Below are positions 1 to 8,619 of a stretch of DNA of 64,000 nucleotides, piece after piece. The first letter of the stretch is position 1. The number at the start of each line of letters is the position of its first letter. The stretch is from JAJXTN01 sp038230895 (GTDB lineage Bacteria > Patescibacteriota > Saccharimonadia > Saccharimonadales > UBA4665): positions 1 through 64,000 of the forward strand of contig JBBRMJ010000003.1 of NCBI GenBank assembly GCA_038230895.1, in the 5' to 3' direction. The translations under genes and the position numbers were made by a program. The notes under the pieces were generated by a model. The model had not been told where the DNA came from. It did not search any database and saw only the letters and a list, made by a program, of their open reading frames with translations.

Positions 1-939
1 GATGACCAGGCAGTCACCTATCAAAATGAGAAGGGCAAGTGGCTCGCCGTACCCTTTGGTACCAAAATTCCTTTCGATCATGCAGAAATCGTCGAAGCTG
101 TTGGCAATGCCGCTAACGCCGCGGTAGCATTCGCGCGTTTGGGTCTCGAGAGCTCCTTCGTCACCAATGTCGGCTCAGATGACCACGGCCGCGATATGAT
201 CAAGGCCCTCGACAAAAATAATGTCGATAGTCGTTTCGTGCGCATCAACCCCGGCAAGAAAAGCAATTATCACTACGTCCTCTGGTACAAAGAAGAGCGT
301 ACCATCCTGATCAAGCATGAAGAGTATGACTATCACTGGCCACATTTGCGACCAGCTGAAACGCCAAAGTGGGTTTACTTTAGCTCAATAAGTGAGCACG
401 CTATCCCATATCATGACCAAGTCGCCGATTGGCTTGATCTCAATCCCGACGTCAAATTAGCCTTTCAGCCCGGCACGTTTCAGATGGCAGCCGGCACCGA
501 ACGCCTGAAACGTCTCTACGCCCGGAGTGAAGTCCTGGTACTCAACCGCGAAGAGGCCGCCAACGTCGGTGGTGGCAATCACGAAGACCTCCATGACTTA
601 TTTAACAAATTGCATGAACTTGGTTCCAAGATTGTCGTTATCACTGATGGGCCCAATGGCGCCTATGCCTCTGATGGCGAGAATCGCTTCCAGATGCCGT
701 TGTACCCTGACCCAGCTCCCCCCGTTGACCGTACCGGTGCCGGTGACTCTTTCGCCTCAACTTTCGTCGCTGCGCTGATTAAGGGCAATACCATCGAAGG
801 CGCTCTACAATGGGCCCCCATCAATTCCATGAGCGTCGTCCAAAAAGTCGGCGCCCAAGCTGGCCTCCTAACCGAAAAAGAACTCGAGAAATTCCTGCGC
901 GAAGCTCCTGACGGCTACAAACCCACTCGGATGCAGTAG
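1..939 (+). CDS. PfkB-family carbohydrate/nucleoside kinase, 5' end missing
   Basis: The reading frame is open from the first base, so the start lies upstream of the window and 312 C-terminal codons are visible. The protein should phosphorylate a sugar or nucleoside with ATP in the cytoplasm. The start of the visible part has the glycine/alanine-rich substrate region (GNAANAAVAFARLG followed by VTNVGSDDHG), and the C-terminal third has the PfkB signature DRTGAGDSFAST, whose Asp is the catalytic base in this family. The substrate cannot be told from sequence; ribokinase- and adenosine-kinase-like members are both possible. An ATG at 139 is internal to the fold and is not the start. The next gene begins 87 bases downstream. 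Confidence 0.9.
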   Translation, partial: DDQAVTYQNEKGKWLAVPFGTKIPFDHAEIVEAVGNAANAAVAFARLGLESSFVTNVGSDDHGRDMIKALDKNNVDSRFVRINPGKKSNYHYVLWYKEERTILIKHEEYDYHWPHLRPAETPKWVYFSSISEHAIPYHDQVADWLDLNPDVKLAFQPGTFQMAAGTERLKRLYARSEVLVLNREEAANVGGGNHEDLHDLFNKLHELGSKIVVITDGPNGAYASDGENRFQMPLYPDPAPPVDRTGAGDSFASTFVAALIKGNTIEGALQWAPINSMSVVQKVGAQAGLLTEKELEKFLREAPDGYKPTRMQ

Positions 940-1026
940 CTCTTTCCTGAGGTCGACGCTTATGGTAATCTGTAGGTATAGATTATATGCTGTGGCGAGA
1001 TAAAAGTAACAGGGGTAAGATCAACG

Positions 1027-2271
1027 ATGACGCGTTTTCTATCTGAAGCGCTCCAGGCTCAGCAGCCATTTTTCCAGCAGGGCTTGCAGCGACTGGAAGC
1101 GGCGAATGGTCACCCCAGTAACGACATCCGTCTATCAACGTCGGTACTACATCAGACGCAAGCAAAACTGCGCCAGCTCGGTCTTGACCCACACGACACC
1201 TCGGCTGAGGAGTTGTATCATGTCCTGAATGAAAAAGTGAAGGCGGATGACGCCAAGCTGACACGTAATTTACAGACTCGTGCCCTGACCCATATCTCAT
1301 TGGCCGCCGATGTGGTGGCCGGTATGGTGCACGCCCTGCGAGATACGCCTGGCACCCAGGACTGTTTCGGTATCAAAGCCACTCGTCTGCGCATCATGAT
1401 CAAGAAAGTGCCACCGAAGAAGGCAATGAAGCAGCTGGGCTACCGATCAATTGATTCATTCCTCAAACACGAAAATCTCACGCTGGTACTGACAGCCGCT
1501 TGGTTGACCGAGAGCCCAAGTTGGCAGAAGCAACTACTGGATCAATATAAGAAGCTGAAAGCGTCGGACTTCGAAACCCGACGGATTGCGATCCTGCAGC
1601 CTGATAGTCAGCGTTGGCAAAGTTTGGCAGGGTCTGTCGTCGATCGTACCAAGCATAATCTCCTGAGTTTCAAAGAGCTGGGGGCTATCGTCTTGCTCCC
1701 TTTGCCACGAATATTGCCAAGTGGCGCTGTGACTGCCAGCCTAACGTTGGCGCTACACGAGCTGAATGAAATTCGGGCCACTAGCACCTTCCTGAAACTC
1801 TGCCAGGTGCGGCCGGACTTCGGTAATCTCGTTCGCTCAGTTATCTTGGATGAGCCCAAGCTGGATGCGAGTGTGCTCGATCAAGTCGTGCCGTGGCATC
1901 TGGTGCAGCGCTATTATGCACGTTTGGGTGAAGCTTTTCGGGATGAACTCTTCGGGCCTCATATCCGAGCTGAAGATATGTCTTGGAAGACGGCTGAAGC
2001 AGCCCTCAATCAGATTGAACCGAGCCTTGATTTCTGGCAGGGAAATACGCACCTAGCCTTATTGCACAATCACCAGGCAGTGTCGTTGAATCTGGTGGAC
2101 GCCGCGCTGAATCTCTGCAACAATCTGCCGTTTCAACAGCGTCTGACGCAAGCTTTTCAGCGGTCATTGTGGCATGAATTATTATTGCAATACCTGAAGC
2201 ATGATACAGTAGAACAAACGGTTGCCGAACAATTGCAGCCACAGCTAGCCGCCGAAGTTGCGATAGCATAA
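1027..2271 (+). CDS. Conserved-looking hypothetical protein, mostly helical
   Basis: I do not recognise this 414-residue protein. It has no signal peptide or membrane segment, is rich in Leu, Gln and Ala, and reads as a mostly alpha-helical cytoplasmic protein. Codon use matches the neighbours, which supports a real gene. A TAAGAT hexamer ends 5 bases before the ATG, and AGGGG lies 11 bases upstream. Its stop codon runs into the AGGAGG ribosome-binding site of the SLOG gene that follows, so the two are likely co-transcribed. Function is unknown. Confidence 0.75.
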   Translation: MTRFLSEALQAQQPFFQQGLQRLEAANGHPSNDIRLSTSVLHQTQAKLRQLGLDPHDTSAEELYHVLNEKVKADDAKLTRNLQTRALTHISLAADVVAGMVHALRDTPGTQDCFGIKATRLRIMIKKVPPKKAMKQLGYRSIDSFLKHENLTLVLTAAWLTESPSWQKQLLDQYKKLKASDFETRRIAILQPDSQRWQSLAGSVVDRTKHNLLSFKELGAIVLLPLPRILPSGAVTASLTLALHELNEIRATSTFLKLCQVRPDFGNLVRSVILDEPKLDASVLDQVVPWHLVQRYYARLGEAFRDELFGPHIRAEDMSWKTAEAALNQIEPSLDFWQGNTHLALLHNHQAVSLNLVDAALNLCNNLPFQQRLTQAFQRSLWHELLLQYLKHDTVEQTVAEQLQPQLAAEVAIA

Positions 2272-2283
2272 GGAGGGGTGGGG

Positions 2284-2850
2284 ATGTACCAAATCTGTGT
2301 TTCTGGAGCCGCCAAGGGTGACAGCGTTGAAGAAGGGCGCGAATTGGCCACCAAGCTTGGTGCAGCCATTGCCAAAGCCGGTCACAGCCTCCTGACCGGT
2401 GCCACCATTGGCTTGCCAAACTATGCGGCCGAAGGCTACAAACAAGCTGGTGGTAAGATGAGCGTTGGCTTCAGCCCGGCTTCTAGTAAGGTCGAGCATG
2501 TCATGAAGTACCGATTGCCAGTTATGGCCTACGACACAATTATTTATACCGGCCTTCACTATGTCGGTCGCGATACGCTGCTGATTACCTCCAGCGACGC
2601 CGTAGTCAGCATTGGTGGCCGCCTGGGTACGCTCCACGAATTCACCATAGCCCTGGAAACAGATACGCCGATCGGCTTCCTCCAAGGCGCCGGCGGCATT
2701 AGCGAACAGATCCAGAATCTTATGGCCTTGGCCCACCCCCTTCGTAGCGGCGCCATCGTCCTGTTCAACGACTCCTCCGCCGAGCTTATCAAAGACCTCA
2801 CCGACCATCTTGACATTGTCCACGCCAAGTATCGCAGCTTGTATCAGTAA
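2284..2850 (+). CDS. SLOG/LOG-family (Rossmann-like, 'lysine decarboxylase'-type) protein
   Basis: This 188-residue protein resembles the SLOG superfamily (YvdD/LOG-like), which includes nucleotide phosphoribohydrolases and nucleotide-binding sensors. It has an N-terminal beta strand with CVSGAAKG, a LLTGATIGLP turn, and GGRLGTLHE, which corresponds to the PGGxGTxxE signature that binds phosphate and supplies the catalytic Glu. In this copy the usual Pro is Ile. I chose ATG 2284 because AGGAGG at 2271-2276 is 7 bases upstream; the alternative GTG at 2278 would leave only 1 base. The exact substrate is not known. The next gene starts 10 bases after the stop with its own AGGAGG. Confidence 0.8.
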   Translation: MYQICVSGAAKGDSVEEGRELATKLGAAIAKAGHSLLTGATIGLPNYAAEGYKQAGGKMSVGFSPASSKVEHVMKYRLPVMAYDTIIYTGLHYVGRDTLLITSSDAVVSIGGRLGTLHEFTIALETDTPIGFLQGAGGISEQIQNLMALAHPLRSGAIVLFNDSSAELIKDLTDHLDIVHAKYRSLYQ

Positions 2851-2860
2851 AGGAGGCATA

Positions 2861-3562
2861 ATGATACGCCTACAATCATCAACGCAGGGAATCGCAACCG
2901 TCGCGGCAGTACTGGTATGCGGGATTATCGCAATTATCGGTGGAACCGGTTATTACGTGTGGCATGCCAAACAGATCAGTGATAAGAACGCTACATCACC
3001 CGGCTCGGCTATTACGGTCAAAGCGACGACTATTAACTCCTTCGCTGACTGTAAGAAGGCCGTCGGCAGCAAGCTGCTGGCGACTTTTCCGGAGCAATGC
3101 GTTACCAAGGCGGGGACGCCGTTCACTGATACCAGCCAATCCACCACGACCCAACAATACCTGACGATCAAGGAGTGGGGTGTGCGCATGACCCTGCCAG
3201 CGGTTCTCGAGGATGCCTACTACGCTTTTCCCAGTGGTCCAACCTATGCCTTTCTGTCGCTGAAGGGATTGGTTAAGCTCGCGCCGGACTGTGCGCCCAA
3301 CAAGGTATCGCTTGGTTTGATATTCCGCCAATCGAACGCTGAGTATCAGACTGCGCTGGTGGACCAACAACAGAATGGCACCAACATCGGTAATATCACG
3401 GGTAATGTCCAAATTGGTGACTACCACTACGGTTTCACCCATCCCCAGGCGGGCTGTTTCGATGACAGTAATATTCAGGCTGCAACCATCTATAATGTTG
3501 CCAACCCATCGTTGACATTTCCTGAAGCTGAAAAGACATTGGAAGCCATACCTGGGACGTAA
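2861..3562 (+). CDS. Membrane-anchored exported protein, paralogue A
   Basis: This 233-residue protein has one N-terminal membrane segment (about residues 10-33) and an outward-facing remainder. After the anchor comes a small module with SFADCKK and FPEQC, similar to a Cys-containing module frequent in CPR exported proteins. Then comes a C-terminal domain starting YLTIKEWGVR, with two conserved cysteines (in APDCAPNK and AGCFDD) that could form a disulfide. The same C-terminal domain is found in the next gene, so the two are tandem duplicates. ATG 2861 is preceded by AGGAGG at 2851-2856. A longer upstream frame exists, but it overlaps the previous gene and lacks this site. Function is unknown; a surface role is inferred. 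Confidence 0.8.
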   Translation: MIRLQSSTQGIATVAAVLVCGIIAIIGGTGYYVWHAKQISDKNATSPGSAITVKATTINSFADCKKAVGSKLLATFPEQCVTKAGTPFTDTSQSTTTQQYLTIKEWGVRMTLPAVLEDAYYAFPSGPTYAFLSLKGLVKLAPDCAPNKVSLGLIFRQSNAEYQTALVDQQQNGTNIGNITGNVQIGDYHYGFTHPQAGCFDDSNIQAATIYNVANPSLTFPEAEKTLEAIPGT

Positions 3563-4185
3563 TGAACAAGAAGCAGATACGACACAAACGGTTTGATTTC
3601 ACAGTAACTGAAATCTCGCTGGTCGTAACTTTAGTGGCGGTGATCGCTGGCATTGGCATATATGTTAATCAGGTCAAACAATCAAGTAATGCTATCTATG
3701 CCGCCGCCCAGACGAGTTCCGCATCTCCGCAAGCAGTTAATCCAGCCGTATTGAAGGCTGGTAATCCCGTAACCTACCTCGATATCTCGGAATGGGGTGT
3801 GCGATTGCCACTGACTGAAAGTCTCAAGGATGCCTATTATGTTATTCGGGCTGGCGGCCCAGATACAGTCTTCCTGGGCCTCCATTCAGTGACAACGCTC
3901 ACACCCCGCTGCGCCCCTGATGACATGGCACTTGGAATCATCTATCGTCTGAGTGATGACAAGCAGGCGGCCGCAATTGCTTACGTCGAAGCGGAGGGTG
4001 ATGCCGGATATAGCAGTCTCAACCATACGATCCACATCAATGGCTATTATTACGGCTTCGAATCCCTGACCGCAAACTGTGCTGATTCCAAAAACGCTGC
4101 GGCACTGCGCCTCTTCCGTCAGCTGCGGCCCGATGTTGGATTTGCCGCCGCCGCACGGATCATGACTGCCATACCCGGTTCCTGA
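3562..4185 (+). CDS. Membrane-anchored exported protein, paralogue B
   Basis: This 207-residue protein starts with a basic segment and one membrane helix (about residues 15-33). It then has the same domain as the preceding gene: YLDISEWGVRL, DAYYV, the Cys in TPRCAPDD, YYYGFESL and a Cys in TANCAD, ending in the same AIPG motif. It lacks the 'FPEQC' module of paralogue A. The start overlaps the previous stop by one base (TAATG), which indicates translational coupling. Surface display is likely from the single helix; the function is unknown. Confidence 0.8.
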   Translation: MNKKQIRHKRFDFTVTEISLVVTLVAVIAGIGIYVNQVKQSSNAIYAAAQTSSASPQAVNPAVLKAGNPVTYLDISEWGVRLPLTESLKDAYYVIRAGGPDTVFLGLHSVTTLTPRCAPDDMALGIIYRLSDDKQAAAIAYVEAEGDAGYSSLNHTIHINGYYYGFESLTANCADSKNAAALRLFRQLRPDVGFAAAARIMTAIPGS

Positions 4186-4196
4186 GCTCCTCTTGC

Positions 4197-4202
4197 TACA
4201 AT
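4197..4202 (+). promoter_or_regulatory. Predicted -10 box of uvrB (leaderless)
   Basis: TACAAT ends 6 bases before the uvrB ATG, which places transcription start at or next to the start codon. AAGGA lies within those 6 bases but is too close to the ATG to act as a ribosome-binding site. No good -35 is seen. Confidence 0.6.
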
Positions 4203-4208
4203 TAAGGA

Positions 4209-6173
4209 ATGAGTAAATTCAAGCTGAAGAGTAATTTTAAGCCCACCGGCGACCAGCCGACGGCGATTGCTCAATTAACCAAAGGTTTGCAGGATGGCCT
4301 CAAAGATCAGACCTTGCTCGGTGTCACGGGCTCAGGTAAGACCTTCACGATGGCGAATATCATACAAAATGTCCAGCGACCGACTTTAATACTCAGTCAC
4401 AATAAAACACTGGCCGCTCAGCTCTATGCCGAATTCCGACACTTCTTTCCTGAGAACGCGGTTCACTACTTCGTCAGTTACTTTGACTATTACCAGCCAG
4501 AAGCCTACATCGCGCGCTCAGATACCTTCATCGAAAAAGATAGTCAAATCAACGAAGAGATTGATCGACTGCGCCACGCCGCCACCGACGCGTTGCTCAG
4601 CCGCAAAGATGTCATCATCGTCGCCAGTGTCAGCTGTATTTACGGCATTGGATCAGTTGAAGATTACAACGGCTTGTCGATAAACTTGCAAGTCGGTGAA
4701 CGTCGAGTACGTGACAAATTTCTGCGCCATCTGACCGACATCCAATATCAGCGCAATGATATAGATTTCCACCGAGGCACCTTCCGGGTGCGTGGTGATG
4801 TCGTCGACGTTTTTCCAGCTGGTGAAGAGCTTGCCTACCGCGTAGAGTTCTTTGGCGATGAAATCGAGCGAATCACCAAAGTCGACCCGTTGACGGGTGA
4901 AATCTTGGCTAACCTGGATAGTTACAAGGTATTTCCGGGCAGTCACTACGTTACGCCCCAGGAAAAGTTGAAAGAAGCCTTGGTCAAGATTGAAGCCGAA
5001 CTTGCCGACCGTCTCGTTCAGTTCAAGGGTGAAGGTAAATTGCTAGAAGTCCAGCGGCTACAGCAGCGTACGCGCTTTGATCTTGAAATGCTCGAGGAAA
5101 CCGGCTTCGTCAAAGGTATCGAAAATTACTCACGCTACCTCACCAACCGCGAACCAGGCGAGCAGCCCGCTACTCTATTGGATTACTTCCCTGATGATTT
5201 CCTGATGCTGGTTGACGAATCGCACATGTCCATGCCCCAAGTCCGTGGCATGTACAACGGCGACCGAGCCCGCAAGGACGTGTTGGTGGAGCATGGTTTC
5301 CGTCTGCCAAGTGCGCTTGATAACCGGCCACTCACGTTTACAGAGTTCGAACGCCATCTAAACCAGACCATTTATGTCAGCGCCACGCCTGCCGACTACG
5401 AGCTGAGCCGTAGCCCCGCACCGGCCGAGCAGGTTATTCGCCCGACCGGCTTACTCGATCCACCGATTGAGATTCGCCCAATCGAAGGCCAAATTGACGA
5501 CCTGATCGCCGAGATACGAGATACGATCAAGAAACATCAGCGCGTTCTGGTGACGACACTGACCAAGCGGATGAGCGAAGACCTCGCTGAGTATCTACAA
5601 GAATTGGGTATCAAGGTAGCCTACCTACACAGTGACGTCGACACACTCGATCGTACCGACATTCTGCGCGATTTACGCTTAGGGATCTATGACGTTCTGG
5701 TCGGTATCAATCTGTTGCGAGAAGGCCTCGACCTGCCCGAAGTTTCATTGGTCGCTATACTCGACGCTGACAAAGAAGGCTTCTTGCGCAGCCGGCAGGC
5801 ACTGATTCAGACTGTTGGTCGTGCCGCTCGCCACGAAGAGGGCCATGTCATCATGTATGCCGACCATATCACCGACAGCATGCGTGCTACGCTTGATGAG
5901 ACTGACCGACGCCGTGAAGTTCAGAAGGCGCATAATACCGCGAATAACATCACCCCAACTGGCATTACGCGCACCGTGGAAAAGGGCATGAGCCCTGACC
6001 TGCCAGAAGACGCCAAAACTGCGAAGCTCAACCTGAAAAAGATACCGAAAGATGAATACCCAAGCCTGATCAAGGAGCTCTCAGGTCAAATGGATCTAGC
6101 CGCTGCCAATCTCCAATTCGAAACTGCCGCCGAACTCCGCGACATCATCAACGATATCAAAAAGAAACTTTAA
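4209..6173 (+). CDS. uvrB: UvrABC excision repair helicase subunit UvrB
   Basis: UvrB receives damaged DNA from UvrA, verifies the lesion and recruits UvrC for nucleotide excision repair. The 654-residue length is normal. Visible features are the Walker A GVTGSGKT (residues 38-45), the Tyr-rich beta-hairpin beginning YYQPEAY near residue 93 that inserts between strands, the DESH Walker B, helicase motif SATPADYE, the IGR-type motif QTVGRAARH, and a C-terminal UVR domain (about 617-654) that contacts UvrC. The gene ends by overlapping the stop of the opposing gene by 4 bases. Confidence 0.98.
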   Translation: MSKFKLKSNFKPTGDQPTAIAQLTKGLQDGLKDQTLLGVTGSGKTFTMANIIQNVQRPTLILSHNKTLAAQLYAEFRHFFPENAVHYFVSYFDYYQPEAYIARSDTFIEKDSQINEEIDRLRHAATDALLSRKDVIIVASVSCIYGIGSVEDYNGLSINLQVGERRVRDKFLRHLTDIQYQRNDIDFHRGTFRVRGDVVDVFPAGEELAYRVEFFGDEIERITKVDPLTGEILANLDSYKVFPGSHYVTPQEKLKEALVKIEAELADRLVQFKGEGKLLEVQRLQQRTRFDLEMLEETGFVKGIENYSRYLTNREPGEQPATLLDYFPDDFLMLVDESHMSMPQVRGMYNGDRARKDVLVEHGFRLPSALDNRPLTFTEFERHLNQTIYVSATPADYELSRSPAPAEQVIRPTGLLDPPIEIRPIEGQIDDLIAEIRDTIKKHQRVLVTTLTKRMSEDLAEYLQELGIKVAYLHSDVDTLDRTDILRDLRLGIYDVLVGINLLREGLDLPEVSLVAILDADKEGFLRSRQALIQTVGRAARHEEGHVIMYADHITDSMRATLDETDRRREVQKAHNTANNITPTGITRTVEKGMSPDLPEDAKTAKLNLKKIPKDEYPSLIKELSGQMDLAAANLQFETAAELRDIINDIKKKL

Positions 6174-7273
6174 GCGGTTTTCAAGAGTGTCGTATTCAGT
6201 GCTTCAGCTAAATCAGATTTTGACACGCCCTCGTCCGCCAATCTAGCAGCCAGCGCGACCTTATTTGCCACAACCTCCAGAACCTCCGGTCGTGCTCCCG
6301 TAATGTGCCTGCCATCCTCGGTTATAAAGCGGGCAAACTCGAGATGGCTTAGCCGTGCCTGATACTGAGCTCGGTCATTAAAACGGCTTTTATCAAAAAA
6401 GTGCAGTACCATGACCGTTTCGGGCGGTATGTGCTGCAAAAAAGTGCCAGTTTCCCCAGTTGTAATTACCTTCCATTTGTCCCCTAAATTGCTGAGGTAA
6501 CGTGGCGAAGGACTGATCGTGCTGCCAATAAGTTTGAGCTGGCGGAAGGCGTCCATGGCCGAGCGAGACCGATTGAATTCCTGTTTTACCATTGGCGGGA
6601 TTTCCAAGGCTTCACGAACCACATAACCAGCAACTTGGGGTATGTGCGCCAGTAGGTCACGGTAGTTAATCTTTTCAGCGAATGCAGCGTCAACACCAAT
6701 CGCGGCGACAACCTCGCGCGAAAACAGCGGCGCTAGCCCGAGCATGCCGAGGTTCTTCATCTCGCCCATGGAGTAACCAAATAGCACTGATCGGTCAGCG
6801 TCGCAGGTTTGGCCGCCAAGGCCGTCAGCGTCATCGGATCTGAGCACTTCAAGTGTCATTTGGGCGTCGTGCAGTAGGCTGAAGCCGTGGGCTTGGTTGG
6901 TTCCGACAATTCGGCTACGAAGCTTGCGCCTTGCCAAAAGTCTTGCGATGTAGGTATTGAGACCGTTGACATGTGTACCGAGAGGTGGCACGAAATCAGC
7001 CGAAATGCCGCTTTGTGGCTTATCGGGTATGGTTTTGCGCAATACCACTTGCGAACTGTCCTCGAAATGGACGAGCGTGGTCTTGACTCTGCCAACCTCG
7101 GGCACGCGGACTTCACTGAGCACTCGCCAATCGTCAATCATCAGTTCAAAAGGCAAGCTTTTTCGAGCAACATACTCCTCACTTGGTAGGCGCGGGAAGG
7201 CGAGAATCGTAGCAGTTTCAGCTGATTGCCAGCTATCCTCACCCCGATGATCTACTATATGATCTGATGACAT
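6170..7273 (-). CDS. Alpha/beta-hydrolase-like protein
   Basis: This 367-residue protein has a likely nucleophile elbow, GYSMG, preceded by a beta-strand, and an earlier IVGTNQAHG stretch that could form the oxyanion region. This suggests an alpha/beta-hydrolase fold such as an esterase or lipase. No signal peptide is visible. The catalytic His is not certain; HFF (after VMVL) and the C-terminal half are candidates. The last ~25 residues (LADEGVSKSDLAEALN) resemble a small helical tail. The gene converges on uvrB with a 4-base overlap. Substrate is unknown. Confidence 0.6.
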   Translation of the reverse strand: MSSDHIVDHRGEDSWQSAETATILAFPRLPSEEYVARKSLPFELMIDDWRVLSEVRVPEVGRVKTTLVHFEDSSQVVLRKTIPDKPQSGISADFVPPLGTHVNGLNTYIARLLARRKLRSRIVGTNQAHGFSLLHDAQMTLEVLRSDDADGLGGQTCDADRSVLFGYSMGEMKNLGMLGLAPLFSREVVAAIGVDAAFAEKINYRDLLAHIPQVAGYVVREALEIPPMVKQEFNRSRSAMDAFRQLKLIGSTISPSPRYLSNLGDKWKVITTGETGTFLQHIPPETVMVLHFFDKSRFNDRAQYQARLSHLEFARFITEDGRHITGARPEVLEVVANKVALAARLADEGVSKSDLAEALNTTLLKTA

Positions 7274-7360
7274 TTTTGTTACAAGATGCTTTAACTACCA
7301 ACATAGTATGCCTAAGCGCAAGCGTTGTAAAGCAGCAGCGCACAAGTTAAGATGAGCCGT

Positions 7361-8044
7361 CTAGTATGAGCGGTGGATGAGCCAGGAACCCCATGCGCTA
7401 CAAGCGCTGCTGTAGTGTGCATTTATCCCCGGTAGTTTAACTTCGCCAACATAGGCCATCATGTAGAGCTCTTGGGTTGTGGCATTGGTCTTCCAGTCAG
7501 TGCCGGCGGCCTTCATACTGCCTAAAACCTGGGGTATGCCATAAGCGCCGCTACTTTTATTTTTGGCGGTAACGCGAAAACTTGACTCGAAGGAGCCGAT
7601 ATTCTGCATACAACCGATCGCTGCCTTCGACAGTCCACGGGCCAGACCCAGATTGTAGAGGGATTGGGCATTTTGTAGTCCCTCTGCGTTCAGGCGTCGT
7701 TTCGCAGCTGCATTGCCATACCAGAAACCACGGTTAGCGGTCTGCGGTTTTGGAAGTCGAGACGCTTTGATAGCTGGTACTGCGGTCGCAATGTGTTTAT
7801 TGGCAGATACCGGGCTCGGGAAGCGTGTTGGGGGTAATGGGCCACGGTTGAAGTTACGGCTCACTTCATGTTCTGGCCGAGCCCATGTTGCTGCTGAGAC
7901 TGTTATACCAACTGGTCGTTCTGACTCAGCTATTGTTTCTGAGGTTTGTTCGCCAGCCAACAAGGCGATAGTACCCACCAAAGCGAGTGTTGCTGCGGGT
8001 AAAAGTCGCCGATGTTGTGACTGTTTTTGCTCAATCGTTTCCAA
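7361..8044 (-). CDS. Secreted lytic-transglycosylase / APF-like cell-wall hydrolase
   Basis: The 227-residue protein has an N-terminal basic stretch and one hydrophobic segment (LLPAATLALVGTIALLAG), so it is exported or anchored. A disordered linker follows, then a lysozyme-like C-terminal domain. That domain carries IGSFESSF with the probable catalytic Glu, SSGAYGIPQ, and the ending CSAWGSWLIHRSY, a pattern typical of aggregation-promoting-factor/transglycosylase C-terminal domains of Gram-positives. It would cleave peptidoglycan, its own or that of a host bacterium. The start codon is TTG; AAGGAG lies 6 bases upstream on this strand, which fixes it. A long upstream region (8045-8324) separates it from gatC. 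Confidence 0.8.
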   Translation of the reverse strand: METIEQKQSQHRRLLPAATLALVGTIALLAGEQTSETIAESERPVGITVSAATWARPEHEVSRNFNRGPLPPTRFPSPVSANKHIATAVPAIKASRLPKPQTANRGFWYGNAAAKRRLNAEGLQNAQSLYNLGLARGLSKAAIGCMQNIGSFESSFRVTAKNKSSGAYGIPQVLGSMKAAGTDWKTNATTQELYMMAYVGEVKLPGINAHYSSACSAWGSWLIHRSY

Positions 8045-8324
8045 TAGAGGCTCCTTTCTGTTACCGGAGTAACAAAATTAAGGCCTGCCACAAACGGCAT
8101 GCCAAAAGTAATAGAATTGGTGGCGGGAGTTAGCTTATTTCTGTAGCCTAAAGTCTCAAGTGAGGGTTTTGAGAGTTCGGGCCACTTGTCAGCTCGGGTA
8201 TAGTCGCTTAGGCCATGAGCCTAAAATGTCGGTCGAACTAAGTTCCGCCTACCTTGTATTCTAAAGTGTTTATGGCATTTGTCAAACTGGCGGCAGCAGT
8301 AACTGAGGTGATATACTAGATGTA
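8045..8324. other. Divergent intergenic region with hairpin
   Basis: This 280-base gap holds the leader of the minus-strand wall hydrolase and the promoter of gatC. A perfect 6-bp hairpin, TTAGGC-CATGA-GCCTAA, lies at 8208-8224. I found no open frame worth calling. The long minus-strand leader in front of a peptidoglycan hydrolase could contain a riboswitch, but I cannot match it to a known one. Confidence 0.4.
8312..8317 (+). promoter_or_regulatory. Predicted -10 box of gatC (leaderless)
   Basis: TATACT ends 7 bases before the gatC ATG with no ribosome-binding site between them. A -35 at the right distance is not obvious. Confidence 0.6.
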
Positions 8325-8618
8325 ATGGCAAAACTTTCCCGGGATGATGTATTTAAATTGGCACGATTGGCGCGGCTGGACCTGTCTGATGATGAGGTCA
8401 ATGAGTTCGCGGCTGAACTATCGGAGATTCTGCAATACGTCGAACAATTGCAAGCAGTCGACGTCGCCGGTCTGAAGCCGACCAATCAAGTCACTGGACT
8501 GACCAACGTGACGCGCGTTGATGAGGTGAAAGATTATGGGTATAAAGCAGTTGCATTATTGAATAATGTGCCGCAAACCGCTGGCGATCAGATCAAAGTC
8601 AAACGGATGCTTGGATAG
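8325..8618 (+). CDS. gatC: Asp/Glu-tRNA amidotransferase subunit C
   Basis: GatC is the small stabilising subunit of GatCAB, which converts misacylated Glu-tRNA(Gln) and Asp-tRNA(Asn) to the amidated forms. The 97-residue length and the N-terminal DDVFKLARLARLDLSDDEV helix followed by the GLKPTNQV segment are typical. It is the first gene of the gat operon; the gatA ATG begins 1 base after its stop. Confidence 0.95.
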   Translation: MAKLSRDDVFKLARLARLDLSDDEVNEFAAELSEILQYVEQLQAVDVAGLKPTNQVTGLTNVTRVDEVKDYGYKAVALLNNVPQTAGDQIKVKRMLG

Positions 8619-8619
8619 T

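Noticed and set aside
2245..2859. 204-codon minus-strand frame over the SLOG gene
   Set aside because: Antisense shadow of a well-supported plus-strand gene with ribosome-binding site.
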